A stretch of DNA of 64,000 bases from Streptomyces sp. NBC_00775 (GTDB lineage: Bacteria > Actinomycetota > Actinomycetes > Streptomycetales > Streptomycetaceae): the NCBI RefSeq assembly GCF_036347135.1, contig NZ_CP108938.1, positions 8,494,001 to 8,558,000 of the forward strand, given 5' to 3'. Under the pieces are notes generated by a model, which worked only from the letters and a program-made list of their open reading frames with translations, was not told the origin of the DNA and ran no database searches. Shown piece after piece: positions 19,900-28,779 of the stretch. Within the stretch, counting starts at the first letter, position 1, and each line of letters starts with the position of its first letter. A program made the position numbers and the translations under genes.

Positions 19900-22413
19900 G
19901 TGGACGTCACACCGAAAGCGACGACCGGGCGCGTGCCCGGCCCCCGCGGCGGGACGGGCCGTACGGCTCCCCGCACCATCCGCACCCGGCTCCTCAGGAT
20001 CCTGATCCTCGCCCTCGCCGTGCTGCTCGCGCTGCTCGGCACCTCGGCGGTCGAGCAGATCATGGCCTACCGCAACGCCGCCGCCACCGCCGACAACGCG
20101 CGCCTGGAGATCACCCTCCAGGGCCTTGTCCACGAACTGCAGAAGGAGCGCGGCCTCACCACCGGATTCGTGGGCGGCGTAGGGCAGTTCAGCGCCAAGC
20201 TGCCCGCGCAGCGCAAGGCGACGGACACGGCTCGGGCGGAGCTCGACCGGATGCTCGCCGGCCGCGGTGACGCCGCCGCCGACTCCGTACGCGAGTCCCT
20301 CGACCGGCTGAAGGGCCTGGCCGGGATCCGCGCGCACGCCGACGACGGCACCGGCGTGGTGAAGGACACCTTCGACTACTTCACCACCACGATCACCGTC
20401 CTCGACCGGCTCGGGCTCGGCCTCGACGACGTCCACGACAGCACGCTGCGCGACGCCTACCAGACGCTCCAGATCCTCGGCAACGCCAAGGAGTTCACCG
20501 GCGAGGAACGCGCCATCGTGCTCGGCTCGGTGCGCGCCGGGCGGTTCCGCGGTGACGACTACAGCCGGTTCATGGAGATCCGCGCCGGACGGCTCGCCGC
20601 GCTCGACGTGTTCCCGCGCTCCGCCTCCGACGCGCAGGTGCGGCGTCTGGACGCGGCGATGACCACGCCGGACGCCGAGCGCGCGCTGTCGTACGAGAGT
20701 GTCGCCGTGCGGGGCGGCGGGCAGCTCAACTCGCGCGGTATCCCGCCGATGGCCTGGTGGGACAGCATGACCTCGACCATCAACGGGCTGCGGGACGTGC
20801 AGATCTCGCTCGGCGCGGATGTCGAGAACCGGGCCGCCGGGCTGGAGAGCGCCGCCCAGCGCGATCTGCTGCTGTTCGTGCTGCTGGCGCTCGGCACGAT
20901 CGTCGCGCTCGGCGGCCTCGCGCTGGACTGTGTACGGTCCGTGTCCGCACCCCTCACCGACCTCGCCCAGCAGGCCCGCGAGGTCGCGGGCAAGGGGCTG
21001 CCGAAGGCCGTGGCCCGGGTGCAGGCCGCCTCCTCGGGGGAGAGCCCCGCGCCGCCCGCGCCGCTCGCCGTGACCGACAAGGCCGGGGCCGAGGTGCGGG
21101 AGGTCGCCGAGGCCTTCGACCGGGTGCAGCGCGCCGCCTTCGACCTCGCCACCGAGCAGGCCGTGCTGCGTCGCAACGCCACCGACTCGCTGGTCAGCCT
21201 CGGCCGCCGCAACCAGAACCTGGTACGCCGTCAGATCAGCTTCATCAACAAGCTGGAGCACGAGGACGCCGACCCGGCCACCCTCGCCAACCTCTTCGAA
21301 CTCGACCACCTCGCCACCCGTATGCGACGCAACGCCGAGAGCCTCCTCGTGCTCGCGGGGGAGTCCAGCCCCCGCCCCTGGTCCACGCCGCTGTCCATCA
21401 CCGACGTGCTGCGCGCCTCGCTCTCCGAGGTGGAGGAGTACCGGCGCGTCACACTGCGCCGGATCGAGCCCGCGCATGTCAACGGCTCCGTCGTCGCCGA
21501 AATCGCCCATCTGCTCGCCGAGTTGGTGGAGAACGCGCTGAGCTTCTCGCCGCCGGACTCCGATGTGGAGATCGAGGGGCGGCGCACCAGCGCCGGCTAT
21601 CTGGTCGCGATCGTCGACCACGGGCTCGGCATGGACACCCAGGCGCTCGCCGAGGCGAACGTACGGCTCTCCGGCACCGCCAGCTTCATGGCCGAACCCA
21701 CCCGTTTCCTGGGCCACTTCGTGGTCGGCGCGCTGGCCCGCAAGTGCGGGATCGAGGTGCGGCTGGGCGAGGCGCCCGCCGCGGGTGTCGTCGCACGTGT
21801 CCTGATCCCCACCGCGCTGCTCACGGAGGCCGCCCCGGCGGTGGCGGCGCCGAAGGAGAAGGCACAGCTCCCGGCGCCGCGCCGCGCGGCCGACGCGTCC
21901 TCCGCGGTGCCCGAGGCGCGTGCCGGACAGCTCGTCTCGGTGGCGGGGCAGCCCGTCGGCACGGACAAGGAGGCGCACGACGGCTCCGCCGCACGTACGC
22001 CCGACGGTCCCGTCCACCGTGCGGCGGACACGCACGCTCAGCGGGGGGAGCCCGCACGCGGGGCCTCCGCCGCCCGTACCCGCAACGGACTCGTCAAACG
22101 CCCCCGCCGCAGCGCGATCTCGGAGGCCGTCAGCGAGACCGACCGCCCCAGCCGTCCGGCACCCGTCGAGCCGACCCCCGACCGCAGCCCCGAGGAGATC
22201 TCCGGGATGCTCGCGAACCTGCGCAGCGCGCACATGCGGGGCGGGATCAGCGTGGAGAAGGAAAAGGAGAGGGAGAAGGAGAAGGAGAAGGGGAGGCAGC
22301 GCGTCGAGGAGACGACCGCGCCGGAAGCGACCGAGAAGACGGCCGCGCAGTCCAGCGAGAAGTCCAGCGAGAAGTCCGCCGCGAAGTCCACCGAGAAGGG
22401 TGAGGGCAAGTGA
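19900..22413 (+). CDS. cvnA: Conservon sensor-kinase-like protein CvnA (NIT domain)
   Basis: 837 aa. Transmembrane helices at about 31-50 and 321-345 flank an extracytoplasmic nitrate/nitrite-sensing (NIT)-like domain (HELQKERGLTTGF...). A HAMP-like linker and the FELDHLATRMRRNAESLLVL helix follow, then a HATPase domain (about 515-645; N box ELVENALSFSPPDS, G box DHGLGMDTQAL). The C-terminal 180 residues are disordered and highly charged (KEKEREKEKEKG, then SEKSSEKS repeats). In conservons CvnA acts with roadblock, DUF742 and GTPase partners at the membrane, resembling a eukaryotic GPCR/G-protein module. GTG start; weak ribosome site. Its stop overlaps cvnB (GTGA). Confidence 0.92.
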   Translation: MDVTPKATTGRVPGPRGGTGRTAPRTIRTRLLRILILALAVLLALLGTSAVEQIMAYRNAAATADNARLEITLQGLVHELQKERGLTTGFVGGVGQFSAKLPAQRKATDTARAELDRMLAGRGDAAADSVRESLDRLKGLAGIRAHADDGTGVVKDTFDYFTTTITVLDRLGLGLDDVHDSTLRDAYQTLQILGNAKEFTGEERAIVLGSVRAGRFRGDDYSRFMEIRAGRLAALDVFPRSASDAQVRRLDAAMTTPDAERALSYESVAVRGGGQLNSRGIPPMAWWDSMTSTINGLRDVQISLGADVENRAAGLESAAQRDLLLFVLLALGTIVALGGLALDCVRSVSAPLTDLAQQAREVAGKGLPKAVARVQAASSGESPAPPAPLAVTDKAGAEVREVAEAFDRVQRAAFDLATEQAVLRRNATDSLVSLGRRNQNLVRRQISFINKLEHEDADPATLANLFELDHLATRMRRNAESLLVLAGESSPRPWSTPLSITDVLRASLSEVEEYRRVTLRRIEPAHVNGSVVAEIAHLLAELVENALSFSPPDSDVEIEGRRTSAGYLVAIVDHGLGMDTQALAEANVRLSGTASFMAEPTRFLGHFVVGALARKCGIEVRLGEAPAAGVVARVLIPTALLTEAAPAVAAPKEKAQLPAPRRAADASSAVPEARAGQLVSVAGQPVGTDKEAHDGSAARTPDGPVHRAADTHAQRGEPARGASAARTRNGLVKRPRRSAISEAVSETDRPSRPAPVEPTPDRSPEEISGMLANLRSAHMRGGISVEKEKEREKEKEKGRQRVEETTAPEATEKTAAQSSEKSSEKSAAKSTEKGEGK

Positions 22414-22838
22414 CCACCCTCGACACGCACAACGACTCGCAGACCTTCAACTGGCTGCTCGCGAACTTCGTCCGGAACACCGACGGGGTGCGCGATGCCG
22501 TCGCGGTCTCGTCGGACGGGCTGCTGATCGCGGTGTCGGACGGGCTCGGGCGGACCGAGGCCGACCATCTCGCGGCGATCGTGTCCGGGCTGAGCAGCCT
22601 GGCGCGCAGCGCGTCCAAGCGGTACAGCTTCGACGGGGTCAAGCTGATCATGATCGAGATGGGGCGCGGCTTTCTGCTCGTCTCGGCGATCCGGGACGGG
22701 AGTTGCCTCGGCGTCCTCGCCGACAGCAGCGGTGAACTCGGCCTGGTCGGCTACGAGATGGCGGTGCTCGCGGAGCGGGCGGGTGATCTGCTCACCCCGG
22801 CGCTCATCGCCGATCTGCGCCAGGTGTTGCCACGGTGA
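22410..22838 (+). CDS. cvnB: Conservon roadblock/LC7 protein CvnB
   Basis: A 142-aa roadblock/LC7-fold protein (FNWLLANFVRNTDGVRDAVAVSSDGLLIAVSDGLGRTEADHLAAIVSGL). By analogy to MglB, members regulate the cognate small GTPase. The GTG start overlaps the cvnA stop and the stop overlaps the cvnC start (GTGA), so translation is coupled. Length is typical of the family. Confidence 0.92.
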   Translation: MTTLDTHNDSQTFNWLLANFVRNTDGVRDAVAVSSDGLLIAVSDGLGRTEADHLAAIVSGLSSLARSASKRYSFDGVKLIMIEMGRGFLLVSAIRDGSCLGVLADSSGELGLVGYEMAVLAERAGDLLTPALIADLRQVLPR

Positions 22839-23185
22839 GCGGCGGACATCCCGAAGAGGGCGCGGAGGACGCGACGTTCGTACGGCCGTTCATCATCACC
22901 GGCGGCCGGTCCGAGCCCGCGCAGGCCGATCTTCGCCTGGAGACGCTCGTCGTCGCCGTCGGCGTGTCCGGCGAACCGCTGGCTCTCGAACGGCGGCAGA
23001 TCGTCGCGCTGTGCGAGCGGCCCACGACCGTCGCCGAGATCGCCGACGCCGTGGGGGTGCCGTTGGGGGTCGCCAAGGTGCTGATCTCCGACCTCGTCGT
23101 GGCCGGGCGGCTCGCCTGTCAACAACCCGCGGAGCTGCCGCTCCACACGCTCGAAAGGATCAGGGACCATGTCCGCGCGCTCTGA
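22835..23185 (+). CDS. cvnC: Conservon DUF742 protein CvnC
   Basis: 116 aa. The DUF742 pattern is ATFVRPFIITGGRSEPA at the N-terminus, then a winged-helix-like C-terminal part (ALCERPTTVAEIADAVGVPLGVAKVLISDLVVAGRL). Third component of the conservon. GTG start within the cvnB stop; the end overlaps cvnD by 17 bp. Biochemical role not established. Confidence 0.92.
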   Translation: MSGGHPEEGAEDATFVRPFIITGGRSEPAQADLRLETLVVAVGVSGEPLALERRQIVALCERPTTVAEIADAVGVPLGVAKVLISDLVVAGRLACQQPAELPLHTLERIRDHVRAL

Positions 23186-23771
23186 CAAGATCGTGCCGTT
23201 GGCCGTGAAGATCGTGGTCAGCGGCGGGCTCGGGGTCGGCAAGACGACCTTCATCGGTGCCATCTCGGAGATCGAACCGCTCGACACGGAGGCGGCGATC
23301 ACTCAGGTGTCGCTGGGGGTCGACTCTTTGGAGGGGGTCGAGTCCAAGACGACCACGACCGTCGCGCTCGACTTCGGACGGATCACCCTCGATCCGTCCA
23401 TCGCGTTGTATCTGTTCGGGACGCCCGGGCAGGACCGGTTCTCGTTCCTGTGGGACGACCTGGTGGAGGGTGCCCTCGGGACGGTCGTGCTGGTCGACAC
23501 CCGGCGGATCGAGGACTGTTTCCCGGCGCTCGACTACTTCGAGGCGCATCGGGCTCCGTTCGTGCTGGCGGTCAACCGGTTCGACGGATCGCAGCGGTTC
23601 GCGATCGATGAGGTGCGGGAGGCTCTTGAACTCGCTGACGATGTCCCGGTGTTGGAGTGCGATGCGCGGGATCGGGGGTCGGTGCGGGATGTGCTGGCCG
23701 CGCTGATGGATCGGGTGATCGGGGCTCGGACGGTGCCACGGCGACGTACGGGTGCGTTGGTTGTTCGTTAG
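23169..23771 (+). CDS. cvnD: Conservon GTPase CvnD
   Basis: A 200-aa small GTPase. The P-loop is SGGLGVGKTTFIGA (G1), the G3 motif is LFGTPGQDRF and the G4-like motif is AVNRFDGS, with TTVALDFGRI in the switch I region. It is closest to the MglA/ATP-GTP-binding-protein family encoded last in conservons. Overlaps cvnC. A strong hairpin 56 bp downstream terminates the operon. Confidence 0.93.
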   Translation: MSARSDKIVPLAVKIVVSGGLGVGKTTFIGAISEIEPLDTEAAITQVSLGVDSLEGVESKTTTTVALDFGRITLDPSIALYLFGTPGQDRFSFLWDDLVEGALGTVVLVDTRRIEDCFPALDYFEAHRAPFVLAVNRFDGSQRFAIDEVREALELADDVPVLECDARDRGSVRDVLAALMDRVIGARTVPRRRTGALVVR

Positions 23772-23789
23772 CTGCGGGTCGGGTGTGGC

Positions 23790-23852
23790 TGGGCGCGCCC
23801 ACGCGGCGGAGCCGCATATGTCACAGCCCCGCGCCCCTTTCGGGGCGCGGGG
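23790..23852. terminator. Bidirectional terminator; interspersed repeat variant (copy 2)
   Basis: CCCCGCGCCCC-TTTC-GGGGCGCGGGG (23827-23852) is an 11-bp perfect stem between converging cvnD and the binding-protein gene. Upstream sequence (GGCGCGCCCACGCGGCGGAGCCGC) belongs to the same GC-rich repeat family seen at three other places in the window. Confidence 0.75.
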
Positions 23853-23857
23853 AATGC

Positions 23858-24811
23858 TCAGCCCTTCAGTTCCGGCGGGGAGATCTCCGACTTGGCTATC
23901 GCCGAGCCCGTGGTGCCCCACTTCTTCAGGATCTTCTCGTACGTTCCGTTCGCGATCAGGTCGTTCACCGCGGTCTGGAAGGCGGGTGCCAGCTCGGTGC
24001 CCTTCTTGAAGGCGAAGCCGACGTCGAGGCGGTGGAACTCGTTGAGGAACTTGACGCCCTGCTGGTGGGCCACGGCGTAGCGGAGGCCGTTGATGGTGCT
24101 CATCACGATGTCGCTGCGGCCCTGTTGGAGCGAGGACCAGATCGCGCCCTGCTCGCTGTAGGTCTGCACCTTGTACGCCTTCTTGCCGGCGTCGGTGCAG
24201 ACCTTCTTGTTCTCCTCCAGCGTCGCTTCGAACGTGGTGCCCGCGCCCGTCGCGACGTTCAGGCCGCACAGCTGCTTCAGGTCGGTGATCTTCGTCAGCT
24301 TGCTGTCCGTGCGGGTGGCGAAGCCCTGGCCGTCGTTGATGTAGGTGACGAAATCGATCACCTTGCGGCGCTCGTCGGTCACGCCGAAGTTGCTGGCCCC
24401 GACGTCGTACTTGCCGCTGTCGAGGGCCGGCAGGATCGCCTCGAACGAGGCCTGCTCCGTCTTGAGTTCGATGCCGAGCGCCTTGGCGACGGCGTTCGCG
24501 AAGTCGACGTCCTGGCCGGTCAGGGTCTTGCCGTCGTTCAGATACGTGGTGCCGGGCGGAGTACCGCCGACGCTGACCGCGAGGGTGAGGCCGTGTACTC
24601 CGGAGGGCAGCAGCCGGGCGGCGGCCTTGTCCTTCTTGACGGCGGAGACGACGTCCGTGGTGGGGATCTTGTCCGTCTTGGCCGCGGCCTGGGCGGTGCC
24701 ACCGGTGGAGTCGTCCGAGCCGGAACCGCACGCGGTGAGCAGCAGGGTAGCCGAAGTAATCAGGGCAAAGGGCGCAAAATATCGATTGCGGGCACGCGTG
24801 GGCGTACGCAT
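23858..24811 (-). CDS. Polar amino-acid/cystine-type ABC binding lipoprotein
   Basis: 317 aa. Signal peptide with lipobox LLTAC-GSG. The SBP_bac_3 fold shows LTGQDVDFANAVAKALGIELKTEQASFEAILPALDSGKYDVGASNFGVTDERRKVIDFVTYINDGQGFA, the two-lobe core, and a C-terminal ANGTYEKILKKWG. The family binds polar amino acids, including cystine, glutamine and S-substituted cysteines. It is divergent from the matching permease and ATPase genes. Its upstream region encodes a short leader peptide with a terminal cysteine and a hairpin, which points to a sulfur amino acid as ligand. The ligand is inferred from context. Confidence 0.88.
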   Translation of the reverse strand: MRTPTRARNRYFAPFALITSATLLLTACGSGSDDSTGGTAQAAAKTDKIPTTDVVSAVKKDKAAARLLPSGVHGLTLAVSVGGTPPGTTYLNDGKTLTGQDVDFANAVAKALGIELKTEQASFEAILPALDSGKYDVGASNFGVTDERRKVIDFVTYINDGQGFATRTDSKLTKITDLKQLCGLNVATGAGTTFEATLEENKKVCTDAGKKAYKVQTYSEQGAIWSSLQQGRSDIVMSTINGLRYAVAHQQGVKFLNEFHRLDVGFAFKKGTELAPAFQTAVNDLIANGTYEKILKKWGTTGSAIAKSEISPPELKG

Positions 24812-24895
24812 GGTGTGCGGTCTCCTGGAAGCAGAAGGCGGGAGGGAAAGCGCGAGGGGAGGGGTGCGCGTGTGAAGGCGGGGGAGAACGCGAAG

Positions 24896-24916
24896 GCGCC
24901 CGTCAGGAGCGGGCGC
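24896..24916 (-). promoter_or_regulatory. Putative attenuator hairpin after leader peptide
   Basis: GCGCCCG/CGGGCGC with a 7-nt loop, starting 14 nt past the leader-peptide stop and 85 bp before the binding-protein ATG. Its position suits termination or anti-termination coupled to ribosome stalling at the leader's Cys codon. There is no U-tract, so a Rho- or translation-coupled mechanism is possible. Confidence 0.5.
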
Positions 24917-24929
24917 GCAGGGGGTCAGC

Positions 24930-25001
24930 TCAACAGGACGAGGACCACACTCGACCGAAGTCGATGTGGGAGCGCGTGACCAGCCACTGCTGCCGATTCA
25001 T
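24930..25001 (-). CDS. 23-aa cysteine-type leader peptide
   Basis: A short ORF (ATG at 25001, TGA at 24930) encodes 23 residues with the segment RSHIDFGRVWSSSC at its C-terminus. Actinobacterial sulfur genes are often preceded by such peptides, with an R-H-[VI]-D-x-x-R core followed by Ser and Cys residues, and are proposed to attenuate in response to Cys-tRNA. Here Cys is the last codon before the stop. The peptide lies 119 bp upstream of the binding-protein gene on the same strand, with a hairpin between. Too short for ordinary gene finders. Identification rests on the motif and position. Confidence 0.7.
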   Translation of the reverse strand: MNRQQWLVTRSHIDFGRVWSSSC

Positions 25002-25206
25002 GGGCCCAAGTGGAACAGGCATCCGTTTCCGCGTCAACTGCGCTGAGACGTAACGCTCACAGTATGGACAGCCTTGACAGTGAGGGGAAACGCCCCCGTA
25101 CTCTCGGTGGACGGTCCTGCTGAGGGGCTCGGCCGTATGCGCCCCCTGGCGCTCCGTGTGAAGGCATCAGCCGCGTTCGATCCCTGACGCATCACGGAGC
25201 CTTCGC

Positions 25207-26067
25207 ATGTCCTCCGACACCCTGACCAAGGCCGCCTCGGCCACACCTGAAGACCCGGAAGACGCCGCGCCCCTGCGCATCGTCCCGCGCCGCCGTCCCG
25301 GCCTGTGGACCACCGCCGTCGTCGTGCTGGTGCTGCTCGGGCTGGTCCTCAACTCCGTCGTACGCAATGACGCGTTCCAGTGGGACGTCGTCGGCGACTA
25401 CTTCACCTCGGCCTCCGTGCTGCGCGGCCTCTGGCTCACCCTCTGGCTGACCGCGGTCGTGATGGCGCTCGGCTTCGCCCTCGGCACCCTGCTCGCCGCG
25501 TTCCGGCTCTCCACCAACCCCGTTCTGAGGGCGGTGAGTTGGGGATACGTCTGGCTGTTCCGGTCGATGCCGATCCTGGTGCAGCTGTTGTTCTGGTTCA
25601 ACATCGGGGTGCTGTACCCGCAGATCCTCGGCGTGAAGACGGTGAACCTGCTCGGCCCGGTCACCGTCGCCGTCGTCGGACTCACCCTGCACGAGGCCGC
25701 GTACGCCGCCGAGGTGGTGCGCGGCGGCATCCTCTCCGTCGACCGAGGCCAGATCGAGGCCGCGCAGGCGCTGGGCCTCAGCCAGTGGCGCCGCTGGTGG
25801 AGGATCGTGCTGCCGCAGGCGATGCGCTCCATCGTGCCGCCCGCCGGGAACATGCTGATCGGCACCCTCAAGGGCACCTCCATCGTCAGCGTCATCGCCG
25901 TGCAGGACCTGCTGTACTCCGTGCAGCTCGTGTACCACCGCACCTACCAGGTCATGCCACTCCTGATGGTGGCCACACTCTGGTACGTCATCATCACCTC
26001 GGTGCTGAGCGTCGGGCAGTACTACGTCGAGCGGCACTACGCGCGCGGTTCGGGGCACGGCCGATGA
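25207..26067 (+). CDS. Polar amino-acid ABC transporter permease
   Basis: 286 aa, HisM/GlnP type. A 45-residue hydrophilic N-terminus is followed by five to six membrane helices and the EAA loop EAAQALGLSQWRRWWRIVLPQA, which contacts the ATPase. The WLFRSMPILVQLLFWFN segment is typical of cystine/glutamine permeases. ATG at 25207 follows CGGAGCC, a modest ribosome site. The stop overlaps the next gene (ATGA). With only one permease gene, the transporter is presumably a homodimer in the membrane. Confidence 0.92.
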   Translation: MSSDTLTKAASATPEDPEDAAPLRIVPRRRPGLWTTAVVVLVLLGLVLNSVVRNDAFQWDVVGDYFTSASVLRGLWLTLWLTAVVMALGFALGTLLAAFRLSTNPVLRAVSWGYVWLFRSMPILVQLLFWFNIGVLYPQILGVKTVNLLGPVTVAVVGLTLHEAAYAAEVVRGGILSVDRGQIEAAQALGLSQWRRWWRIVLPQAMRSIVPPAGNMLIGTLKGTSIVSVIAVQDLLYSVQLVYHRTYQVMPLLMVATLWYVIITSVLSVGQYYVERHYARGSGHGR

Positions 26068-27845
26068 GCACAGGACGACCCTCGCTGGTGATCGTGGGGG
26101 CCGGGCCGCGGGGGACCGGTCTCCTGGAGCGGATCGCCGCCAACGCGCCCGAAATGTACGGCGATTGGGGCACACAAGGCCTGGAAGGGTTCGACATCCA
26201 TCTCGTCGACCCCTGTCCGCCGGGCGCCGGACGCGTATGGCGCGAGGAGCAGTCGCCGCTGCTGTGGATGAACTCCGAGGCCCAGGACGTCACGATGTTC
26301 ACCGACGAGACGGTGGACATGGCCGGGCCGGTGCTCGAAGGACCCACCCTGCACGAATGGGCGCGCCTCGACGGGCGCACCTTCGCGGACCGGCCACGCC
26401 AGGGCGCGTACCTGCGCTGGGTGTACGAGCGTGCCGTGGCCGCCCTGCCGCCGGGCATCCGGGTCCAGCACCACCCGCGCCGCGCCCTGCGCGTGGGTGG
26501 GCCCCGCGAGGGGCGCCAGCAGGTGTGGCTGGAGGGCCTGCCGCGACCGCTGCACGCTGATCTCGTCGTGCTGACCCTCGGCCACCTCGACGCCGAACTC
26601 GACGACGAACAGCGCGAGTTGGCCGCTTACGCGCGCGAGCACGGGCTCGTCCATCTGCCGCCGGACTTCACCGCCGACAGCGACCTGTCTGCGCTGAAAC
26701 CGGGCGAACCCGTCCTCGTCCGCGGCTTCGGGCTCGCCTTCGTCGATCTGATGGTGCTGCTCACGGAGGGGCGCGGCGGGCGGTACGAGGACGGGGTCTA
26801 CCACCCGTCCGGGCGGGAGCCGATCCTGCATGTCGGCTCCCGGCGAGGCGTCCCCTACCACTCCAAGATCGGCTACGGCTGGGAGGGCGAACGGCCCCCG
26901 CTGCCACGGTTCCTCGGGCCCGCCGAGATCGACGAACTCCTCGCGCGTCCCGGAGGCTTCGACTTCCGGCGGGACGTGTGGCCGCTGGTCGAGAAGGAGC
27001 TGGGGTTCGCGCACTACCACCGGCTGTTCACCGCGCACCCCGAGCGCACCCGCGCCGCCTGGACGGACTTCGAGGAGAAGTACGCGGCCGGCGACGGCGC
27101 CGAGATCCAGGCGCTGGTGGCGTCCACCGTGCCCGACCCCGCCGACCGGCTCGACCTGGCCGCCCTCGACCACCCGCTGGACGGGGTGCGGCACACCTCG
27201 TACGAGGAACTCCAGACCGGTCTGCGCGCGTACATCGAGGGTGATCTGAAGCGACGTCACCAGCCCTCGTACAGCCCGGACTTGGCCGTCTTCCTCGGAC
27301 TGCTCTCCGTCTACGGCCAGCTGGTCCGGCTCGGTGACATCGGCTCGTGGTGGCACGGCTTCTTCAGCTCTCTGGCATCCGGGCCGCCCGGACCGCGGCT
27401 GCGGCAGATGCTCGCGCTGTCGCGGGCCGGGATCCTGAAGTTCGCCGGCGCCGACATGACCGTCACCGCCGAGGACGGGGTCTTCCGGGCGGGCAGCGCC
27501 ACCGTGCCCGGCGTGACGACCGAGGCCCGCGCGCTCGTCGAGGCACGGTTGCCGCACCCCACGGTCGCGCGCACCCGGGACGCGCTGCTGCGGGATCTGT
27601 ACGCCGACGGGGCCGCCGCGACCCCCGAGGGACTGCTCGCCGTCGACCCCTCCGACGGGCGGGTCCTGGACCGTTCCGGCACCCCGCACCCCCGGCGCTT
27701 CGCGCTCGGTCCGCACACCGATGCCCGGGGATCCGGCGCGTTCACCCGGCCGCGTACCGGTGGCCCGGCCTTCCGGCAGAACGACGCGACCGCGCGTGCC
27801 GCGCTGGCGTTCCTGCGCGACCTGTCCTGTCGCGCCGCCGCCTGA
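26064..27845 (+). CDS. FAD/NAD(P)-binding oxidoreductase-like protein
   Basis: 593 aa with a start chosen at the ATGA overlap with the permease. The N-terminal dinucleotide fold is LVIVGAGPRGTGLLERIAA, followed by LWMNSEAQDVTMFTDE. The domain corresponds to the NAD_binding_9 family, seen in flavin monooxygenase-like proteins of uncertain reaction. A central GEPVLVRGFGLAFVDLMVLLTEGRGG block and a C-terminal GGPAFRQNDATARAALAFL are also visible. Sandwiched between permease and ATPase genes, it is probably part of the same import and catabolism route, perhaps reducing or oxidising the imported sulfur compound. No direct evidence of substrate. Confidence 0.8.
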   Translation: MSTGRPSLVIVGAGPRGTGLLERIAANAPEMYGDWGTQGLEGFDIHLVDPCPPGAGRVWREEQSPLLWMNSEAQDVTMFTDETVDMAGPVLEGPTLHEWARLDGRTFADRPRQGAYLRWVYERAVAALPPGIRVQHHPRRALRVGGPREGRQQVWLEGLPRPLHADLVVLTLGHLDAELDDEQRELAAYAREHGLVHLPPDFTADSDLSALKPGEPVLVRGFGLAFVDLMVLLTEGRGGRYEDGVYHPSGREPILHVGSRRGVPYHSKIGYGWEGERPPLPRFLGPAEIDELLARPGGFDFRRDVWPLVEKELGFAHYHRLFTAHPERTRAAWTDFEEKYAAGDGAEIQALVASTVPDPADRLDLAALDHPLDGVRHTSYEELQTGLRAYIEGDLKRRHQPSYSPDLAVFLGLLSVYGQLVRLGDIGSWWHGFFSSLASGPPGPRLRQMLALSRAGILKFAGADMTVTAEDGVFRAGSATVPGVTTEARALVEARLPHPTVARTRDALLRDLYADGAAATPEGLLAVDPSDGRVLDRSGTPHPRRFALGPHTDARGSGAFTRPRTGGPAFRQNDATARAALAFLRDLSCRAAA

Positions 27846-27895
27846 ATGCGTCGCTGCCTGAACGCGTCGCCACCTGAACGCTCCGCGTATGCCCC
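27841..27895 (+). repeat. Degenerate tandem repeat before the ATPase gene
   Basis: Three imperfect copies of CCTGAAYGCGTCGC-type units (about 16 bp) follow the FAD gene stop, then CTTGAACG. Non-coding. A possible mRNA element, or slippage remnants of the FAD gene 3' end. Confidence 0.45.
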
Positions 27896-27928
27896 CCACT
27901 TGAACGACACTCCCTGAAGGGACCCCCG

Positions 27929-28723
27929 ATGAGCCCGCCGCTCACCAAGGACCAGCCGGTCTCCACCGCCATGGTCGACATCAGGTCCGTCCACAAGCGC
28001 TTCGGCTCGCTGGAGGTGCTCAAGGGCGTCGACCTCGAAGTGCGGGCCGGCGAGGTCACCGTGATCCTCGGCCCCTCCGGCTCCGGCAAGTCGACCCTGC
28101 TGCGCACCATCAACCACCTGGAGAAGGCCGACCGGGGCTGGATCAGCGTCGACGGCACGCTCGTCGGCTACCGGCGCTCCGGCGACAAGCTGTACGAGCT
28201 GCCCGAGCGCGAGATCCTCAAGCAGCGCACCCGGATCGGCTTCGTCTTCCAGAACTTCAACCTCTTCCCGCACCTCACGGTGCTGGACAACATCGTCGAG
28301 GCACCGGTCTCCGCCCTGAAGCGGCCCCGCAAGGACGTCGTCGAGACCGCGTGGAGGCTGCTCGACCGGGTCGGGCTCGCCGACAAGGCCGACGCCTACC
28401 CGAAGCAGTTGTCGGGCGGTCAGCAGCAGCGCGTCGCCATCGCCCGCGCGCTCGCCCTGGAACCGAGGCTGCTGCTCTTCGACGAGCCGACCTCGGCGCT
28501 CGACCCCGAGCTGGTCGGTGAAGTCCTCGACGTCATCAAGGACTTGGCCCACCAGGGCACCACGATGATCGTCGTCACGCACGAGATCGGGTTCGCCCGC
28601 GAGGTCGCCGACACCGTGGCCTTCATGGACGACGGCCGCATCGTCGAGCGGGGCGCCCCCGCCGACGTACTCGAACGGCCGCGGCACGAACGGACGCGGG
28701 CGTTTCTGTCGAAGGTGCTGTGA
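27929..28723 (+). CDS. Polar amino-acid ABC transporter ATPase
   Basis: A 264-aa GlnQ/TcyC-type subunit. Walker A is [10 protein letters not shown]-loop [13 protein letters not shown], signature [17 protein letters not shown], Walker [17 protein letters not shown] and H-loop [11 protein letters not shown] at 27929 is preceded by GGGACCCCCG; no strong ribosome site. It completes the import system made by the divergent binding lipoprotein and the permease. Confidence 0.94.
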   Translation: MSPPLTKDQPVSTAMVDIRSVHKRFGSLEVLKGVDLEVRAGEVTVILGPSGSGKSTLLRTINHLEKADRGWISVDGTLVGYRRSGDKLYELPEREILKQRTRIGFVFQNFNLFPHLTVLDNIVEAPVSALKRPRKDVVETAWRLLDRVGLADKADAYPKQLSGGQQQRVAIARALALEPRLLLFDEPTSALDPELVGEVLDVIKDLAHQGTTMIVVTHEIGFAREVADTVAFMDDGRIVERGAPADVLERPRHERTRAFLSKVL

Positions 28724-28779
28724 GGCATGACCGAGAGCTTCTGCTCAAGTGACCCGTGTTTACAGGAGGGTTCATCCGT

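Larger units (their letters stand above)
24812..25206. other. 395-bp divergent control region of the sulfur locus
   Basis: Holds the leader peptide and hairpin (minus strand) and, on the plus strand, TTGACA (25074-25079) 19 nt before TACTCT (25099-25104), a candidate promoter for the permease operon. The spacer contains GGGG-AAACG-CCCC, possibly an operator. Confidence 0.5.
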
